Positions 1-12,054 of a stretch of DNA of 64,000 nt are shown here, in pieces. The notes beneath the pieces were generated by a model. The model was not told the origin of the DNA. It searched no databases and saw only the letters and a program-made list of their open reading frames with translations. The DNA lies in assembly GCA_016748015.1 (NCBI GenBank), contig JAAOMT010000571.1, positions 623,095-687,094 on the forward strand, read 5' to 3'. A program made the position numbers and the translations under genes. How positions within the stretch are numbered: the first letter of the stretch is position 1; each line of letters opens with the position of its first letter. Origin of the DNA: Geosiphon pyriformis (taxonomy: Eukaryota; Glomeromycota; Glomeromycetes; Archaeosporales; Geosiphonaceae).

Positions 1-3
1 TAA

Positions 4-218
4 TATAATAAATATAGACCAAATGATTTATTCACCAAAGCAGCAGCCAGAACTAAAAAAATTATCACTTTTTTTAATATTAGTAATACTCAAACTACAG
101 ATTTACAATAATTTAAATCTAATGAATTTTCAAGCAATTCAGAAAATAAGATTAATCTATATGCTAATCAAATAAAAAAAAGGCAAAAATTAAAAAAACA
201 TTTAGAAAAACAACATGC
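4..218 (+). pseudogene. DDE transposase pseudogene, N-terminal part
   Basis: Frame 1 reads as basic, transposase-like protein from the window edge to position 218, broken only by a TAA at 109-111 where CAA (Gln) is the likely ancestor. At 218 the frame is interrupted inside an Ala codon by a solo LTR; after removing the LTR and one copy of the ATGC target duplication it continues at 1065 with no shift. The true start lies at or beyond the left edge. See the entry at 1061 for family assignment. Confidence 0.6.
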
Positions 219-1060
219 TGTTATGGAAGTGTTTTCTTGGTATATTTTAATTGTTGATCTCCTATTTTAATTGCAATCAGTCTTTCGTAAGTTTTTCTAT
301 TTTATGTATTGGATATTAATGATAATATACTAAAGATTTTCTCTTGATGTTGTGATATAAGTCTTTTCTTTAATTCTAATTGTCTTTGTATGTTGTGTAC
401 TCCTTCCCAGAGACTAATCTGAAATTTACCCACTGTCTGGGGTCTTCTCTGAGGCTATCCTTGCAATTGTCTGATGTGTTTTTCTAATCTAAAAACACAA
501 AATGTTAATGGTCTTTTCATGATTTCTCTAAGTATATAATAAAGCTTTTTTAATTTAATTAGTAACCATGTGAATAATCTTGATCAGAGATTATTTTTTT
601 AAAGGGTTCAGAGATGGAATAATAGTTTTATTTGCTAAAGAGGGTATATGAATTCTATTGTTAATCTCGTAATTGTGATGTTCATTCAATTTATTATTTT
701 TTTTATTAATTCTTTTTAAATAAGATTTTATTTAGATATTTGTTGCTTCTAGTTGAAACTGTTTTATTCTTCATTATTAAAAACTATTGTATATATATAT
801 AATTATTGTTTTACAAAATAACATCTTGTAATACTCTATTTCTGTTATTTCTAAATAGTGTTTGCTGCTATTGTGAAATAGTGCTTGCTGCTTTTGCATG
901 ATAGTGTTTGCTGCTATTGTAAAATAGTGCTTGCTGCTATTGTATGATAGTGCTTGTTGTTATTTGTAAATCATTTCTTTTTATAAATTGTTGCTGTGCT
1001 ATTTCATGATTGGCTAATTTATATTATTTATAATTCCTATTAAATTCTTGAACTGTAACA
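219..1060 (-). mobile_element. Solo LTR, family A (copy 1), inserted in a transposase gene
   Basis: An 842-bp unit that begins TGTTATGG and ends CTGTAACA, so its termini are inverted TGTTA/TAACA. It is flanked by a perfect 4-bp duplication, ATGC (215-218 and 1061-1064). The whole unit reappears inverted at 58945-59738 and in decayed form at 3069-3884 and 48260-49064. There is no internal coding region beside it, so it is a solo LTR left by recombination between LTRs. Orientation is called from the TGTTACAG end being the 5' end in the 58945 copy. Confidence 0.85.
855..969 (-). repeat. 23-bp tandem array in LTR family A, five units
   Basis: Five units each starting ATAGTG follow one another at 855, 878, 901, 924 and 947, exactly 23 bp apart, with a core like ATAGTGYTTGCTGCTATTGT. 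The related LTR at 58945 has only three units. A cis-regulatory role is plausible from position but not shown. Confidence 0.85.
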
Positions 1061-2652
1061 ATGCTCAGTTAACTGTCTTTGAATATAATCAAAAAAGAGC
1101 TATTTTTGAATATTTTATCTTGTTAAATAATAATAATAAACATGGAAAAATTAATGCCAGTTTGAAAATTGCTCAGAAAGTTTTTATTGATAGTAGTATA
1201 TAGAAAGCATGAAGAATTCAATATCTTGCAAAGTATTGGTTACTTAATAATAAGCTTTTAACATTAAAACATAGAAAACACCAAAAAACAATTAGAATAA
1301 TCAATGATAAAGACATTGTGAAAAGATGTCATATTTGGATTAAAAACCAAAACTTCAATGCCACTCCAGCCACATTTAAAAAATTCATTGAGCATGAATT
1401 GTTTTCTAATATTGAAATAATAAAAGAAAAAACTATTAGTCTTACAACTACAGTAAGATGGCTCAAAATTCTTGGTTATTCATTCCAACAACATTATCAA
1501 GACTTATATTATAATGGACATGAAAAAAATAATGTCTTGCAATCTTGAAAAAAATTTTTAGAAAAAATATTTAAGCATGAAAGTGAATTTATGGATCAAA
1601 TATATTCTAACTTATTTAATAGAAAGAAAGAAAGAGTTCTTGTAGTCCATAATAAATGTATTTTTTATTCAAATGATGGCAAGCATAGCATATGAGCTGA
1701 ACATAAAAATTTGTCACTAAGAAAAAAAAAAAATAGAAGATCAATTATGATCAGTGAATTTCTAACTAAAATTAATAAATGTTTACATTTACAACAAAAT
1801 AATATAGAAAACTATTCTAATATACTAGAAGAAACACAATATTATTTGCAACCTAGTATAAATCAAGATGGTTATTGAACAGCAAACCATTTTCTTAAAC
1901 AAATTAAATGTAAAGCAATTTCAAATTTTGAGAAATTATATTCAGACTATACAGCTGTATTTGCTTTCAATAATAGCTCTAATTATGCAGCATTTAATAA
2001 AGATGTTTTAATTACAAGCAGGATGAATTTAAGTTCAGGTAGAAAGCAATCATTGATGCAAGATACTTCTTTTGGATTAGATAATCAATTACAATTAATG
2101 ATCTTTTTGGAAACATATTCAGATGAAAAACTTCGAAGATTGCTTAAAAGAATTAAACAAGTATTAATAAAATGAAAAAAATGGTTATTAAAAAGATTAG
2201 TATTAGAATGCCAAAAATACAAAGAAAAAATCAAAGATTCTTCAAGAGTTTTTTGTTGTGCACATCAAGTAATATCTTTGGAATTCGATTTTCTTGCTCA
2301 AAAAAATGCAATTGAAGAATAAATCAAAAGTATGGAACATAAGTGCATTTTTTTTCCAAAATTTTATTGTGAATTAAATTTTATTGAAAGATATTGGGAA
2401 GCTGCTAAAAGATATGCACATAACAAATGCAATTATTCATGAAAAAGATTACAAAGAACAGTGTCTAAAAATCTTGAATCAGTATCTTTAATAACTATTA
2501 GACAATTTTCAAGAAAATATTGGTGTTATATGAATCTTTATAGAAAAGATCTTAGTAGAAAATTAGTAGAATATGCTATAAAAAAGTATAAATCTCATAG
2601 AAGAATTTCAGATAATATTTTTAAAGAATTAGACAAATTAAATAATATTTAA
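1061..2652 (+). pseudogene. DDE-superfamily transposase pseudogene (IS630/Tc1-mariner-like), main part
   Basis: About 530 codons in a single frame with no indel, but with stops at 1201, 1210, 1546, 1693, 1876, 2173, 2320 and 2440, mostly TGA where Trp is expected. Recognisable blocks are VLVVHNKCIFYSNDG near 1639, FAFNNSSNY near 1960 and FYCELNFIERYWEAAKRYA near 2362; the last holds the conserved Glu (2386-2388) of the DDE triad. The two Asp positions of the triad read Asn (1651-1653 and 1969-1971), both explained by G-to-A changes, so the enzyme would be dead even without stops. The C-terminus (MKKYKSHRR-like) matches a transposase family I recall from fungi. I did not find its terminal inverted repeats. 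Confidence 0.75.
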
Positions 2653-3068
2653 ACTTTATAATACTGTATTTAGTTTTATATTATATAAAATTTAATAAAA
2701 TTTTATTTTTTATTATAAATAATATATTAAAAACACATGTATATTAACCAATAAAATTTAATTATATAAATAAAAACACATAAAGATTATTATTTAAAAT
2801 TTCAGACTGATCTACATTTTTGATGATTATAAATGGTTTACACTATAGTAATTTTATTATAAACTTAATAATATATATAATTCAAAGTATAAAAAAATAC
2901 TTTAAAAAATTAATTAGTTTATTTAAAATTAATTAACTTTTATTAACAATAAAATTAATAACACAACAGTATTAATAACATTAAAAAAAAGTAAAAAATC
3001 TTTAATAATACTATTTTAAATTTAGATTAACTTATTATTATTATATATATTAATATTAAAATTGATAA
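2653..3068. other. AT-rich spacer after the transposase
   Basis: Very AT-rich sequence with no open frame or motif I recognise. The 3' end of the DNA transposon should fall here, but I could not delimit a terminal inverted repeat. Confidence 0.4.
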
Positions 3069-3884
3069 TATTATAAAATAAGTTTTTTGATATATTAAAT
3101 ATTAATATTTCATTTTAATTACAATTAGTTTTTTATAAGTTCTTCAATTTTATTTGTGTAATAATATTAATATTATATTAAAAACTTTTTTTTAAAGTTA
3201 TAATATAAGTTATTTTTTAATTTTTAATTATTATATATATATTTATATATTTTTTTTTAAAAACTGAAATCTATTTACTGTTTTGGAATTTTTTTAACCT
3301 TATTTTGCAATTGTCTAATGTGTTTTTTTAATCTAAAAACACCAAATATTAATAGTTTTTAATACTTTTTTTGATTTTTACAATAAAATATTATTAATTA
3401 GTATTAATATAAATAATTTTAATAGATTATTCTTTTAAAAAATTTAGTTAATAAATAATAATTTAATATATAATATAAGTAAATTTTTTAATATTTTTAA
3501 TTATGATAATTTAATTTTTAATATTATTTTTGATTTTTTTTAATTTAAAGATTTTTTTGAATATTTATTAAAAGTAAAAACTAAAAGATAATTAAAATAG
3601 AAAATTAAAAGTTGGTAAAATTAAACTATTAGATAGATTGTTTTTTTTTAATATTAAAGTTATTGTATATATACATATTTATAATTTTATAAAAAAACAT
3701 ATTGTAATACTTTTTTTTTAATATCTGGTATTTGCTGCTATTATTAATTGGTATTTATTATTATTATAAATTAGTTTTTGTTGCTATTATAAAATAATAC
3801 TTTTTACTATATTAATTATTATTTTTTTAAGATTATTATTATGTTATATTATGATTAAATAATTTATATTCTTAAATTATAATA
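3069..3884 (-). mobile_element. Decayed LTR, family A (copy 2)
   Basis: Aligns over its length with the LTR at 219-1060: shared landmarks include the CATTTTAATTACAATTAG block near 3110, the GCAATTGTCTAATGTGTTTTT block near 3308, a remnant of the 23-bp array near 3725-3830 and the end CTTAAATTATAATA at 3871-3884. TGTTA and TAACA termini have become TATTA and TAATA. No clean 4-bp duplication remains. Confidence 0.65.
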
Positions 3885-4433
3885 TATATATTTTTTTAAA
3901 ATTAAGCTTTATTAAAATTAAAGTTGATTTTTTTATTAAATTCTAAATTGTTATAGTAATTTAATATTGTATTATTAATTTGTTATTATAATTTTTAAAC
4001 TTGTGAATTAGTAAGTTATTTAATACTATTAGTAGTTATTATATTTATAGTTAAGTTTAATAATATTTTGTAATAGTTTTTAAATGCTTTAAAAATTCTA
4101 TAAACTATTTTAAATAAAATATATTGTTGATTTTTTTAATAAAACTTTCTAATTAATAAATTATTGTTTTATTAAATATTTTAATTAAGTTTTTTGAATA
4201 TAATATTTATATGTTTAAGTATTTTTTAAGTTAATAATAACAATAATTAATTGAAAATTTTGTTTTCAAGTTATTAAATATGTTTTGTATTAATTCTCTT
4301 ATTTTTATATTTTCTATTATTTTCAATTTAATAATAATTTTGTTAATAAACTTGTTACTATATTTAGTAATAATAGTATATAATTCAATATATTTTTTTC
4401 TTATTTTTGGGCTTTTTATTGTTTTTTTATATA
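3885..4433. other. AT-rich spacer, no supportable gene
   Basis: Low-complexity AT-rich sequence. Two overlapping open frames on opposite strands around 4231-4479 are Ile/Asn/Lys-rich, lack recognisable motifs and are what AT-rich DNA produces by chance. Confidence 0.4.
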
Positions 4434-5090
4434 TGTTATTATCAGTAAAAAAACAGAAATTATAAAAAAAAATAAACAATAGCAGAATAAAAAATTATAG
4501 AAATTTCAGAAATTCCAAAAATATCAACAGAAATATCAAAAATTTTAAAAAGATTTTAGGAATCTTATATTATAAAAATTTATGTATATATAACAGAAAT
4601 GATAAAAGGCAAAATTAAAAATTAAAAAACAAACAAGCTTATTTTGAAATTAGTTTAGTTATTTCTATTTTAATTTAATTACAAATAATAAAAATATTAA
4701 TAAATTTAAGATTATTTTATTAAAATTTACATCATAATTATTTTAATATTATTAATATCTATTTTAGTCACATAATAATACTAAAATAATAGTTTTTAAT
4801 TATCAAAAATTGGTTGGTAAAAAATACCAAAAAAAAGTATAGACATAGTAAAAAAATCAAGATTATTTATTAAAAAAGTATAAATATCAAAATAAATTAA
4901 TTACTATATTAAGAAAATTCTAAATCAATTATTAATTACTATTTATTAAATTTTTGTCTATTATATAAAAAATTCTTATTCAAAATCTTTAAAAAACTCT
5001 TTAAAGTACATTATTTTAAATAAATTTTTTGAATATATAATAAAAACTTTTGTAACTTAATATTTATATTTATTATATTGTATTCTAAAA
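4434..5090 (+). mobile_element. Decayed LTR of family F type
   Basis: Starts TGTTATTATC and carries the string of imperfect AGAAATTTCAG / GAAATTCCAAAA-like repeats followed by a TATATTATAAA / GTATATATA box also seen at 34436-34779 and, inverted, at 7112-7944 and 50062-50880. The 3' boundary is uncertain because an oppositely oriented similar segment (GTATAATAGACAG-like, near 5120-5160) follows. Confidence 0.4.
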
Positions 5091-7111
5091 AATTTTTAAA
5101 GTTTTAGATTAAAGTTTTTTATATAATAGACAGAAATTTACTTAATAATAATTAATAGATAAATCTAATTGTAATAATCTGTTACATAAAACAATTTTAA
5201 AAATAACTTTAATTAAGATCAAAAATTTTATTAAATTTTAAAAAAATAATATATAATAATAATATGTATTATTTATTTTATTAAATAAATTAAAGTTGAA
5301 TTATTAATTTTACTAAAAATAAATACAATGTTTAGTTATTACAAAGTAAAAAACAAACAAATAATTGACTAAAACTTACTTAATTTTGACATTTTGTACT
5401 ATTGTGTTATATTTATTAAAAGTGTATTTTGTGCATGGTTTTTTTTTTTAGTAACAAACTTATAATATTTAATTTCTAAGCATCTTTTATATTATAATAT
5501 TAATGAATTTTCAACTTGTTTAAGCTTATTTTTTTATTGGTATTATTAACTTGATTGTTTTTTAGAACTTGGTCTTAATTTTAAAGTATAGACACCACTT
5601 TTTTATATTGGCCAATAAATTGTCTCAATCATATTATTATCTTACTATAATTGTTATATTTAATAATAAGCTAAGCAATTTGTTATATAAGTTTTCACAC
5701 TTTACTATATTTTTGTTTCTTCTGTATTATAAGATATAAAACATTGGTAATGGTTTTAGATATAGTTAAAGAATTTGAGATTACTATTTTGTTAAAAGAC
5801 TTTTTTGCAGCCTTTTAATTTATAAAGCAAAAAGCTTTAATAATTAAATTATTGTTTTTTTTTCATTAGTATATTATTGCAAAGATATTATTTGAATGTA
5901 AAATCCCACAATTTTTGAATATGATATTACTTAAAAATAATAGTGACAAAAAATACTACAAAATATACTAAATAAGCATAAACAAAAATAAAAAACAAAA
6001 TTAAAAATTATAATAAAATGTAAATATTTATTGTTTTCTAATTATAGGTTTGTAACTTTTTATATTTTTTTGATGTTTTTTTATTAACTTTAGCAATCAT
6101 TAATTTCAATAAAATTTGTTTTACATTATATAGATTCTTAATAAAATTACTTATTATATTAAGACTGTAATTCTAAATATCAAAATGTTGTTAGATAAAT
6201 AGCTTAAAAAAGTACACTAGAAAATAAATTTTCTTATATTATCATAAGTATTAATATTTAATAATAATTAATTTACAATAAAGTATAGATATTGTGCTAT
6301 TTCTAAATATTTTATAAATAAAATATAAGATATAAGATATTGAATTATTTGTTTGTTGATTTTAAGAAAAAAATTATGGTTAACTAATATAATTTCCATA
6401 TAAGATAAAAGTATATAATATTCAAAAAAATGATTTTATTCTGCTACTTTCAAGTTTTGTGTCTAATGTACCAACAAGATTACATAAACTGCTATTTGCT
6501 GAAAACATACATTTAATAATATTGTTAAGGTCTTTAATGTAAGAGATAGTTTAAGTTCTTACAGTAAATATTTTTGATGTAAATTCACAGATCCATGTTT
6601 GTTAGCTAAAATAAAAAGTTTTCATTGAGTAATTTTTAGTATTAACATATGTTTTAGTAAGTTGTAATCATTGTTATAAAAATTTTTTTCATATAAACTA
6701 TTATAACATAAAAAAAAATTATGAACAAAGCTTTATATTAATTGTGAAACTTTGACTTGAAATTTTTTGATAAGTTTTTATTAATGTAAAAAATACAATA
6801 AATTTAATAGTTTGTTTTATATATTTGAGCAATTACTACATCTGTTACAGGATTAGCATTGGTAATAAACACTAATAGTTTTATTATTATTGTTTTTTTT
6901 TGTATATTCTAAAATTCATTTATATAATTCAGTAATTTTATCTGATATAAAGACTTGTTTAATAAGATAAGATCTTGTATTATTGTTTATAATAAAGAAG
7001 AAAAAAATTAATATTTAATAGTAGTTGGTCTTTGCTGTATTGTTATTTAGAACAACATCATAGTATTTTAACCAAAAAACAACTTGTACAAAAAACATTC
7101 AAAATACATAA
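5091..7111. other. AT-rich decayed repeat DNA
   Basis: No open frame, RNA gene or clear boundary seen. Short stretches resemble the LTR family F ends in inverted orientation (near 5110-5160), which suggests stacked, heavily mutated LTR retrotransposon fragments. Confidence 0.35.
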
Positions 7112-7944
7112 TATTATAGATAATTATTTGAAATATTAAAACAAATAATAAACTCATAACTTGGTGTTCAATAGCCAAAAATATTGGTAATTTTTAAAGA
7201 TTTTGGAATTTAAAGATTTTGGTTAAGTTTTTTGTATAATAAACAGAGATTTAATTAATAGTTTCTTCTGTAAATTTTTTTTTAGTGTAATGGCCAGTTT
7301 ATTTTGGCAGTTATGCTTTTCTAATAAGTTATTTTTAAATTTCTACCCTTGTTTTTAAGTCTTTTATTAGATTATTCTTAATGTTAATTACTCAATACTT
7401 AATTTCTTAATTAATTAGTAAACAACAAAAAAAATAAAAAAAAATAAAAAAAAAATAAAAAATAAAAAATTAGTATTCTGTTAATAATCATGATTAAGAG
7501 CTATTAATTCAGTGTGATTAAGTATTGAATTTTATCAACATAAAGTGTTAATAGTGTAAAATAAATTAATATTTCTTTAATCAAGTAATGATAACATGGA
7601 TTTAAGTAATAATAAATGTTTTATTAATATAAGTATAATTTTATTTCAAGTTATAGAAAATTATCTTTTGAAAAAAGAGATATTGTTGTTTTGAACTAAA
7701 TTGTTTTTAATACTTTTTCTGTTTTTAATACTCTTATTATATATAGATAATTCATATTATATGAAATTCCTTGAAATCTTTTAATTTTTTTTAAAAAAAT
7801 TCTGAAATTCTATAATTCCTTGAAAAGAATTCTGAAATTCTGTGATTCTTTAAGAAAAATCCTAAAATTCCTCTTTTTTATTATGTTTATTTCTAATTGG
7901 CTATTTTATCTATTTATTATAATTTTTAATTTCTATAAATAATA
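7112..7944 (-). mobile_element. Solo LTR, family F (copy 1)
   Basis: Direct repeat of 50062-50880 across about 830 bp: both share CATAACTTGGTGTTCA-like, TTTGTATAATAAACAGA and CAACATAAAGTGTTAATAGTG blocks, then GAATTCTGAAATTC-type short repeats. Both similarities stop abruptly at the same two points, which defines the ends TATTATAG and ATAAATAATA (decayed TGTTA and TAACA). Flanking 4-mers are ATAA (7108-7111) and ATGA (7945-7948), one G-to-A change apart. Confidence 0.7.
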
Positions 7945-9254
7945 ATGAGTAAGCTGATTTTTATTAATTTTAAACTTAACAATTTATTTGAGATTATTTG
8001 ATTTGCAATTTATAAGGGTTGTTAACAAATAAAATATATCATGTTTTTTATTATCATAAACTTTAAATCTTTGTATTGTATTTATAAGATTACAATTAAG
8101 AATAGATGCTATTAAAAATTTTACTTTTAATAATTTTTTTTAAGTGATAATTAATAGATTTAGATATTTTATGAAAAATCGGATCTCCTAAAAAATATTA
8201 TCTGAAATTTTTAATATATTAAAACATATTTTCTAGTGTTAAGATATAATAAATAATTGTGTATATTATTAAAAATAGTAAAAGTTATTTTATATAAGTT
8301 TTTGATACAGTTAATATTAGTATATTAACTATATTCTTAATGTTTTAATTTGTTCTAATAATTTTAAACATTTATCTTTTTTTTGGTTTGTATTGACTGC
8401 CAAATTTGCATTCAAAAATGTAATTTTTAATACTGTTATCTGAATGTCATTCTAATCTCTTTTAAATAACTTCAAATTCTTATTATTTACTATAAGTCTT
8501 TATAATTATATTAATATCTTTTCATATTTTAAAAGCATAATCAGTATAAAATCTTATAATTAAATAAATATAAGAAAATTTAACATTAAATATAACTGAA
8601 ATTATAACCAAAAATCTTACTTTTATTTATAAATACTTAGTTACTTAATTGAAATAAATCTTTATTGACATAATTTTGAAGTTAATTAGTCAGTTTTACA
8701 TTAAGAATTAGTTCTAAATTAGGATAAAAATAACTTTAGACTTTTAATACATGATTTTTACTAGATATATATACATATTTTTCTTTAAAGACAAATTATT
8801 TATTTATTTTTATCTTGTATTTACACTAAAATATTAATCTTAATATAATACATGACATATAGAATATTATATTTAAAATTACCAATATATTATTGATTAT
8901 AATACTAATTAATACATTCAAATAAATATTATTTAGAATAGTTTAAAGAATCAAACTTTGTGTAATCTGTTGTTTTTAATACTTTAGAATTTATAGCTTA
9001 TATTTGATACACAAATTTTTATGCTTATATCTATAATATACAAGTTTTTCTTGTAACTTAAACACTATTTAAAACAAAAAAACTTCTTGTTATGCAAGAA
9101 TAAAAGCAGTTACACCAAAAATTTTAATGTGTTTTTGTATTATAATATACAGATAACATATATTAAATTCAAAAATCATATAATGTAATATATGTAATTT
9201 ATTTTTAATTAAAAAAAATAATTAATATTACATAATTTAAAACAGATTAAGATG
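7945..9254. other. AT-rich decayed DNA, no gene seen
   Basis: No frame or motif I can support on either strand; probably more mutated transposon sequence. Confidence 0.35.
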
Positions 9255-9375
9255 TAAATCACTGCACCATATATGACACATGTTACATGTGTTATATATG
9301 GCACAGTAATCTACGAAACAAATAAAGTCACGTGTCGCGATATTAAATCACGTGTTTTTACGAGGTTGTTACAAA
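9255..9375. repeat. Near-palindrome and CACGTG-bearing island in AT-rich DNA
   Basis: ACTGCACCATATATGACACA (from 9261) is followed within a few bases by its near-perfect inverse, CATGTGTTATATATGGCACAGT, giving arms of about 22 bp with two mismatches. Just downstream TCACGTGT occurs twice (near 9329 and 9348), with TCGCGA between, and the block ends ACGAGGTTGTTAC. CpGs are almost absent on both sides, so this segment stands out. It could be the end of a small inverted-repeat element or part of an LTR boundary (TGTTAC at about 9367). Confidence 0.5.
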
Positions 9376-9787
9376 TTTATTAATCTATAATTAATTATTG
9401 CTTTGATAATTTTTTTAATATAATAAATAATTTATTTTGGTGTTTGCATTTTTTGGTAAGCAATTTAAATTTTTGACTATATCCACACTTTTTTTTGATA
9501 TTTTTTACCAAATAACTATTAACATCATAATTTTAGTGCTTTTTTTATAAGTAATTAGCAACTTAAAATAAATACAACTAATAAAATAATAAAGTAATAA
9601 TTAATATTTCATTAATAGTTATAATTAAAAACTATTGTTTCAATATTATTAAATGACTATTATAAATATTAATAATATTAATATTATGATAATATAAGTT
9701 TTAATACAATAATTTTGGATTTATTAATTAATAAATAAAATAAAAGTTTTTATTAAATAGTTTAATTAATTTTTTTTTTATTAAAGT
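9376..9787 (-). other. AT-rich segment with LTR-like similarity
   Basis: The stretch TTTTTGACTATATCCACAC...TTTTTTACC (near 9470-9510) resembles blocks near 34975-35025 and the inverse of 4820-4850, so this is probably decayed LTR sequence. LINE copy 1 was inserted at its right edge. Confidence 0.35.
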
Positions 9788-12054
9788 TTAACGAACAAGG
9801 CCCAACTATTATCTAATACAATATGACTATGTAGGGTTTTAAATTAAATGTGGTTTATGCACTTTTTACATATAACCAGCTACTTGAGCCAGTTCAGACT
9901 ATACTACATTGAAGCTCTTGAAGAAAACTTATCCAAAGCTAATATTTTTTGAACAACAAAAAACAAGGTAACACTACAAGGAACCAATCTAACCAGCCAC
10001 TTAGCTGTCTTCAAGCCATCAGATTTAACATCAACAGGTTCATGTTCCCAAAGGAACATCAGATTAGAGAACACTTTATCATTCAAGCCAACTGGATGCT
10101 TCAAATTACCAGACATGTCTATATCTTCTATGCAACATTCTTTCTTTAAAGAAACCACTTCTCTCTCCAACTTACTAACAATTTTACTAAAGGAACCCAT
10201 ATGCACTATAATCTCATTAATTTTAAAACCAAGTTTGCTGCTTGAGACCAGATTACTATTAATAAATTGTTCAAACAATTTGACCAAAGAACCAATTGGC
10301 TTAACAATAAACTCAACCAAAGCAAAAAGCTTAGTTAAATCAGATTCCAAAAAAGACAATCAGAACAGCACCGTGAAATTACCAACAACAACTAAAGAAG
10401 AGACAAGAGGTGACAAAGGTGGAAATTCAGATGAGCTTAAAGAAGCAAAAGCTTTGGTATAAGACACAGAACCAACAAAGTGGGGTGTAAATACTTTAGA
10501 AGACTTGAGAGGAGGAGACAGAGAGATCTTATATTCAGCAGCCAGATGGCCCAACTCTTGACACTTAAAACAATGGCAATAACCAGGAGTTTCTCATCAA
10601 ATATGGCACTTTCTTAGTGTACTAGTTTTGACAACAGCAGAATCCAAATCAGCTTGAAAACCAAATGTAACCAGAGCAAACTGGAAACAATGACCAGACT
10701 TAAGAAAACAAGGAATAAAGCATGTCTAATCACCAACTTGAAAAATCATATCACTAATCTCAAAAGCTGTACATATAGAAGAAAGATTGACCAACTTAGC
10801 CTTAAACTTATCATGAGACAAAATAGTCTCATTTTGATTCACCAGAGGGAGGATTCTAACACTATCTTTGTCCACCAAGACAGACCAATGATTCAAAGCA
10901 GACACAGCAGAGTCCAACTTTTCAAAATAAACCACCACATACTGCCAAATACCAACAGGCTTTAACACAACATGAGTAACACTACCAAACACACTAAGAG
11001 CCATCTTAATGTTAGCAGTAGACACACCCAAAGGCACATCATGCAGCACAACAGTAGCAGAAGGGGAACCAAACTCAGAAATTACCAAAAACTTGGCAAT
11101 TTTGAGAGTGGCCAAATGTACAAAGCTTGTAAACTCGACCAAAAATGCAGTTTCCAGAAACATTTGAGAAGCAAACTCCACACAAAACAGCTTTATATTG
11201 TTTTTTGACACTGACTTTGCACCCAAGAAACCATATACTAACTGAAAAACAGCCTTAATATGACCCAATTTAATCTTAAAAGTAGCACTAGGCACCAAAG
11301 TGGAGGCCACCCACCCAGCAAATTTTTGACAACTAGTAATAGTTTTCTAAGCATCACTAAAAGTAGCACCAGAAACTAGAAGAGAAGATGATTCAGTTTC
11401 CATTTGATTAGTCCAGTTTTTAAGAACAGATAATCCAACAGAAAGAGATTGCTTTGCTTCTAAAACCAGTGATGATCTGTCAGAAGACACCACATTTGGC
11501 AACACAGCCAGTGGTAGATCTTGGCTCATCTTGGATAATGTGCCAGATAATACTATGAAGATCTCATCTAAGATCTCATTGGGAATCACAAAGGAGTTCG
11601 GTATAACAATAGCAGAGACAAGTGACTGCTCCTACTTTTCTGAACTTTTGGTCTTTTTGACTATTTTTTTTGAAAAGATGGCACTAGAAGCACCAGATGT
11701 TGAATCTATAGAAAGAAAGACCAGCTTATTTACTGGTTTATTATTAAAAACTTTTGGGCTCTTAGTTGGGGTAAAGGCAACACTAGGACTAACCCAAGTG
11801 TGTCTCTTTAAAGGGACTTTGACTAATGAAAAACCAGCCAATGATAAAAAAGTTGCTTTAATGGCTACCAAAGGCAGCTTATTACGATTACCGAGTAAAG
11901 AAAAGGCTTCTAAAACATTCTGTCTAGTTGCTTCTACAACAAAGAGAGCTCCTCTGGTTAAAATTTTGTTAGATATCTCAGAACAGATATCAGGTACAGC
12001 TTTTTTACTCTTTGCTCTAGTCATAGTCATAAAATTAAGGAGACAAAGAGTCAA
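9788..12054 (-). mobile_element. LINE copy 1, ORF1-only non-LTR retrotransposon
   Basis: A - strand element: its 5' end is near 12054 and its 3' end near 9788 where the sequence GTTAAAC (on the - strand) is followed by an A-rich tail. It holds one full-length ORF1-like frame and then runs straight into a roughly 110-bp 3' tail. No endonuclease, RT or RNase H lies between. The same layout recurs in copy 2 (29266-31438 plus 19348-19418), while copy 3 (51521-58380) has ORF2 before a similar tail. Copies 1 and 2 are therefore best read as a non-autonomous, ORF1-only LINE family. Confidence 0.75.
9904..12054 (-). pseudogene. LINE ORF1 (RRM and CCHC nucleic-acid-binding protein), stop-damaged
   Basis: About 716 codons from the ATG at 12054 to 9904 remain in one frame without a shift, interrupted by roughly six stops (for example near 11629, 11344 and 10723). 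The middle part (11310 to 10726) contains an RRM-like fold region (VVLHDVPLGVSTANIKMALS) followed by a second repeat-like segment. It is followed by a zinc knuckle reading CFKCQELGHLAAEY, in which the last Cys is Tyr (TGT to TAT type change); the same knuckle is intact in copy 2. Known LINE ORF1 proteins of this type coat RNA and chaperone retrotransposition in the cytoplasm. Stops fall at Trp or Gln positions, so point mutation, not frame loss, inactivated it. Confidence 0.75.

Noticed and set aside
4231-4479. Two overlapping short open frames on opposite strands
   Set aside because: Composition is Ile, Asn, Lys and Phe as expected from AT-rich DNA; no motif or conserved block.
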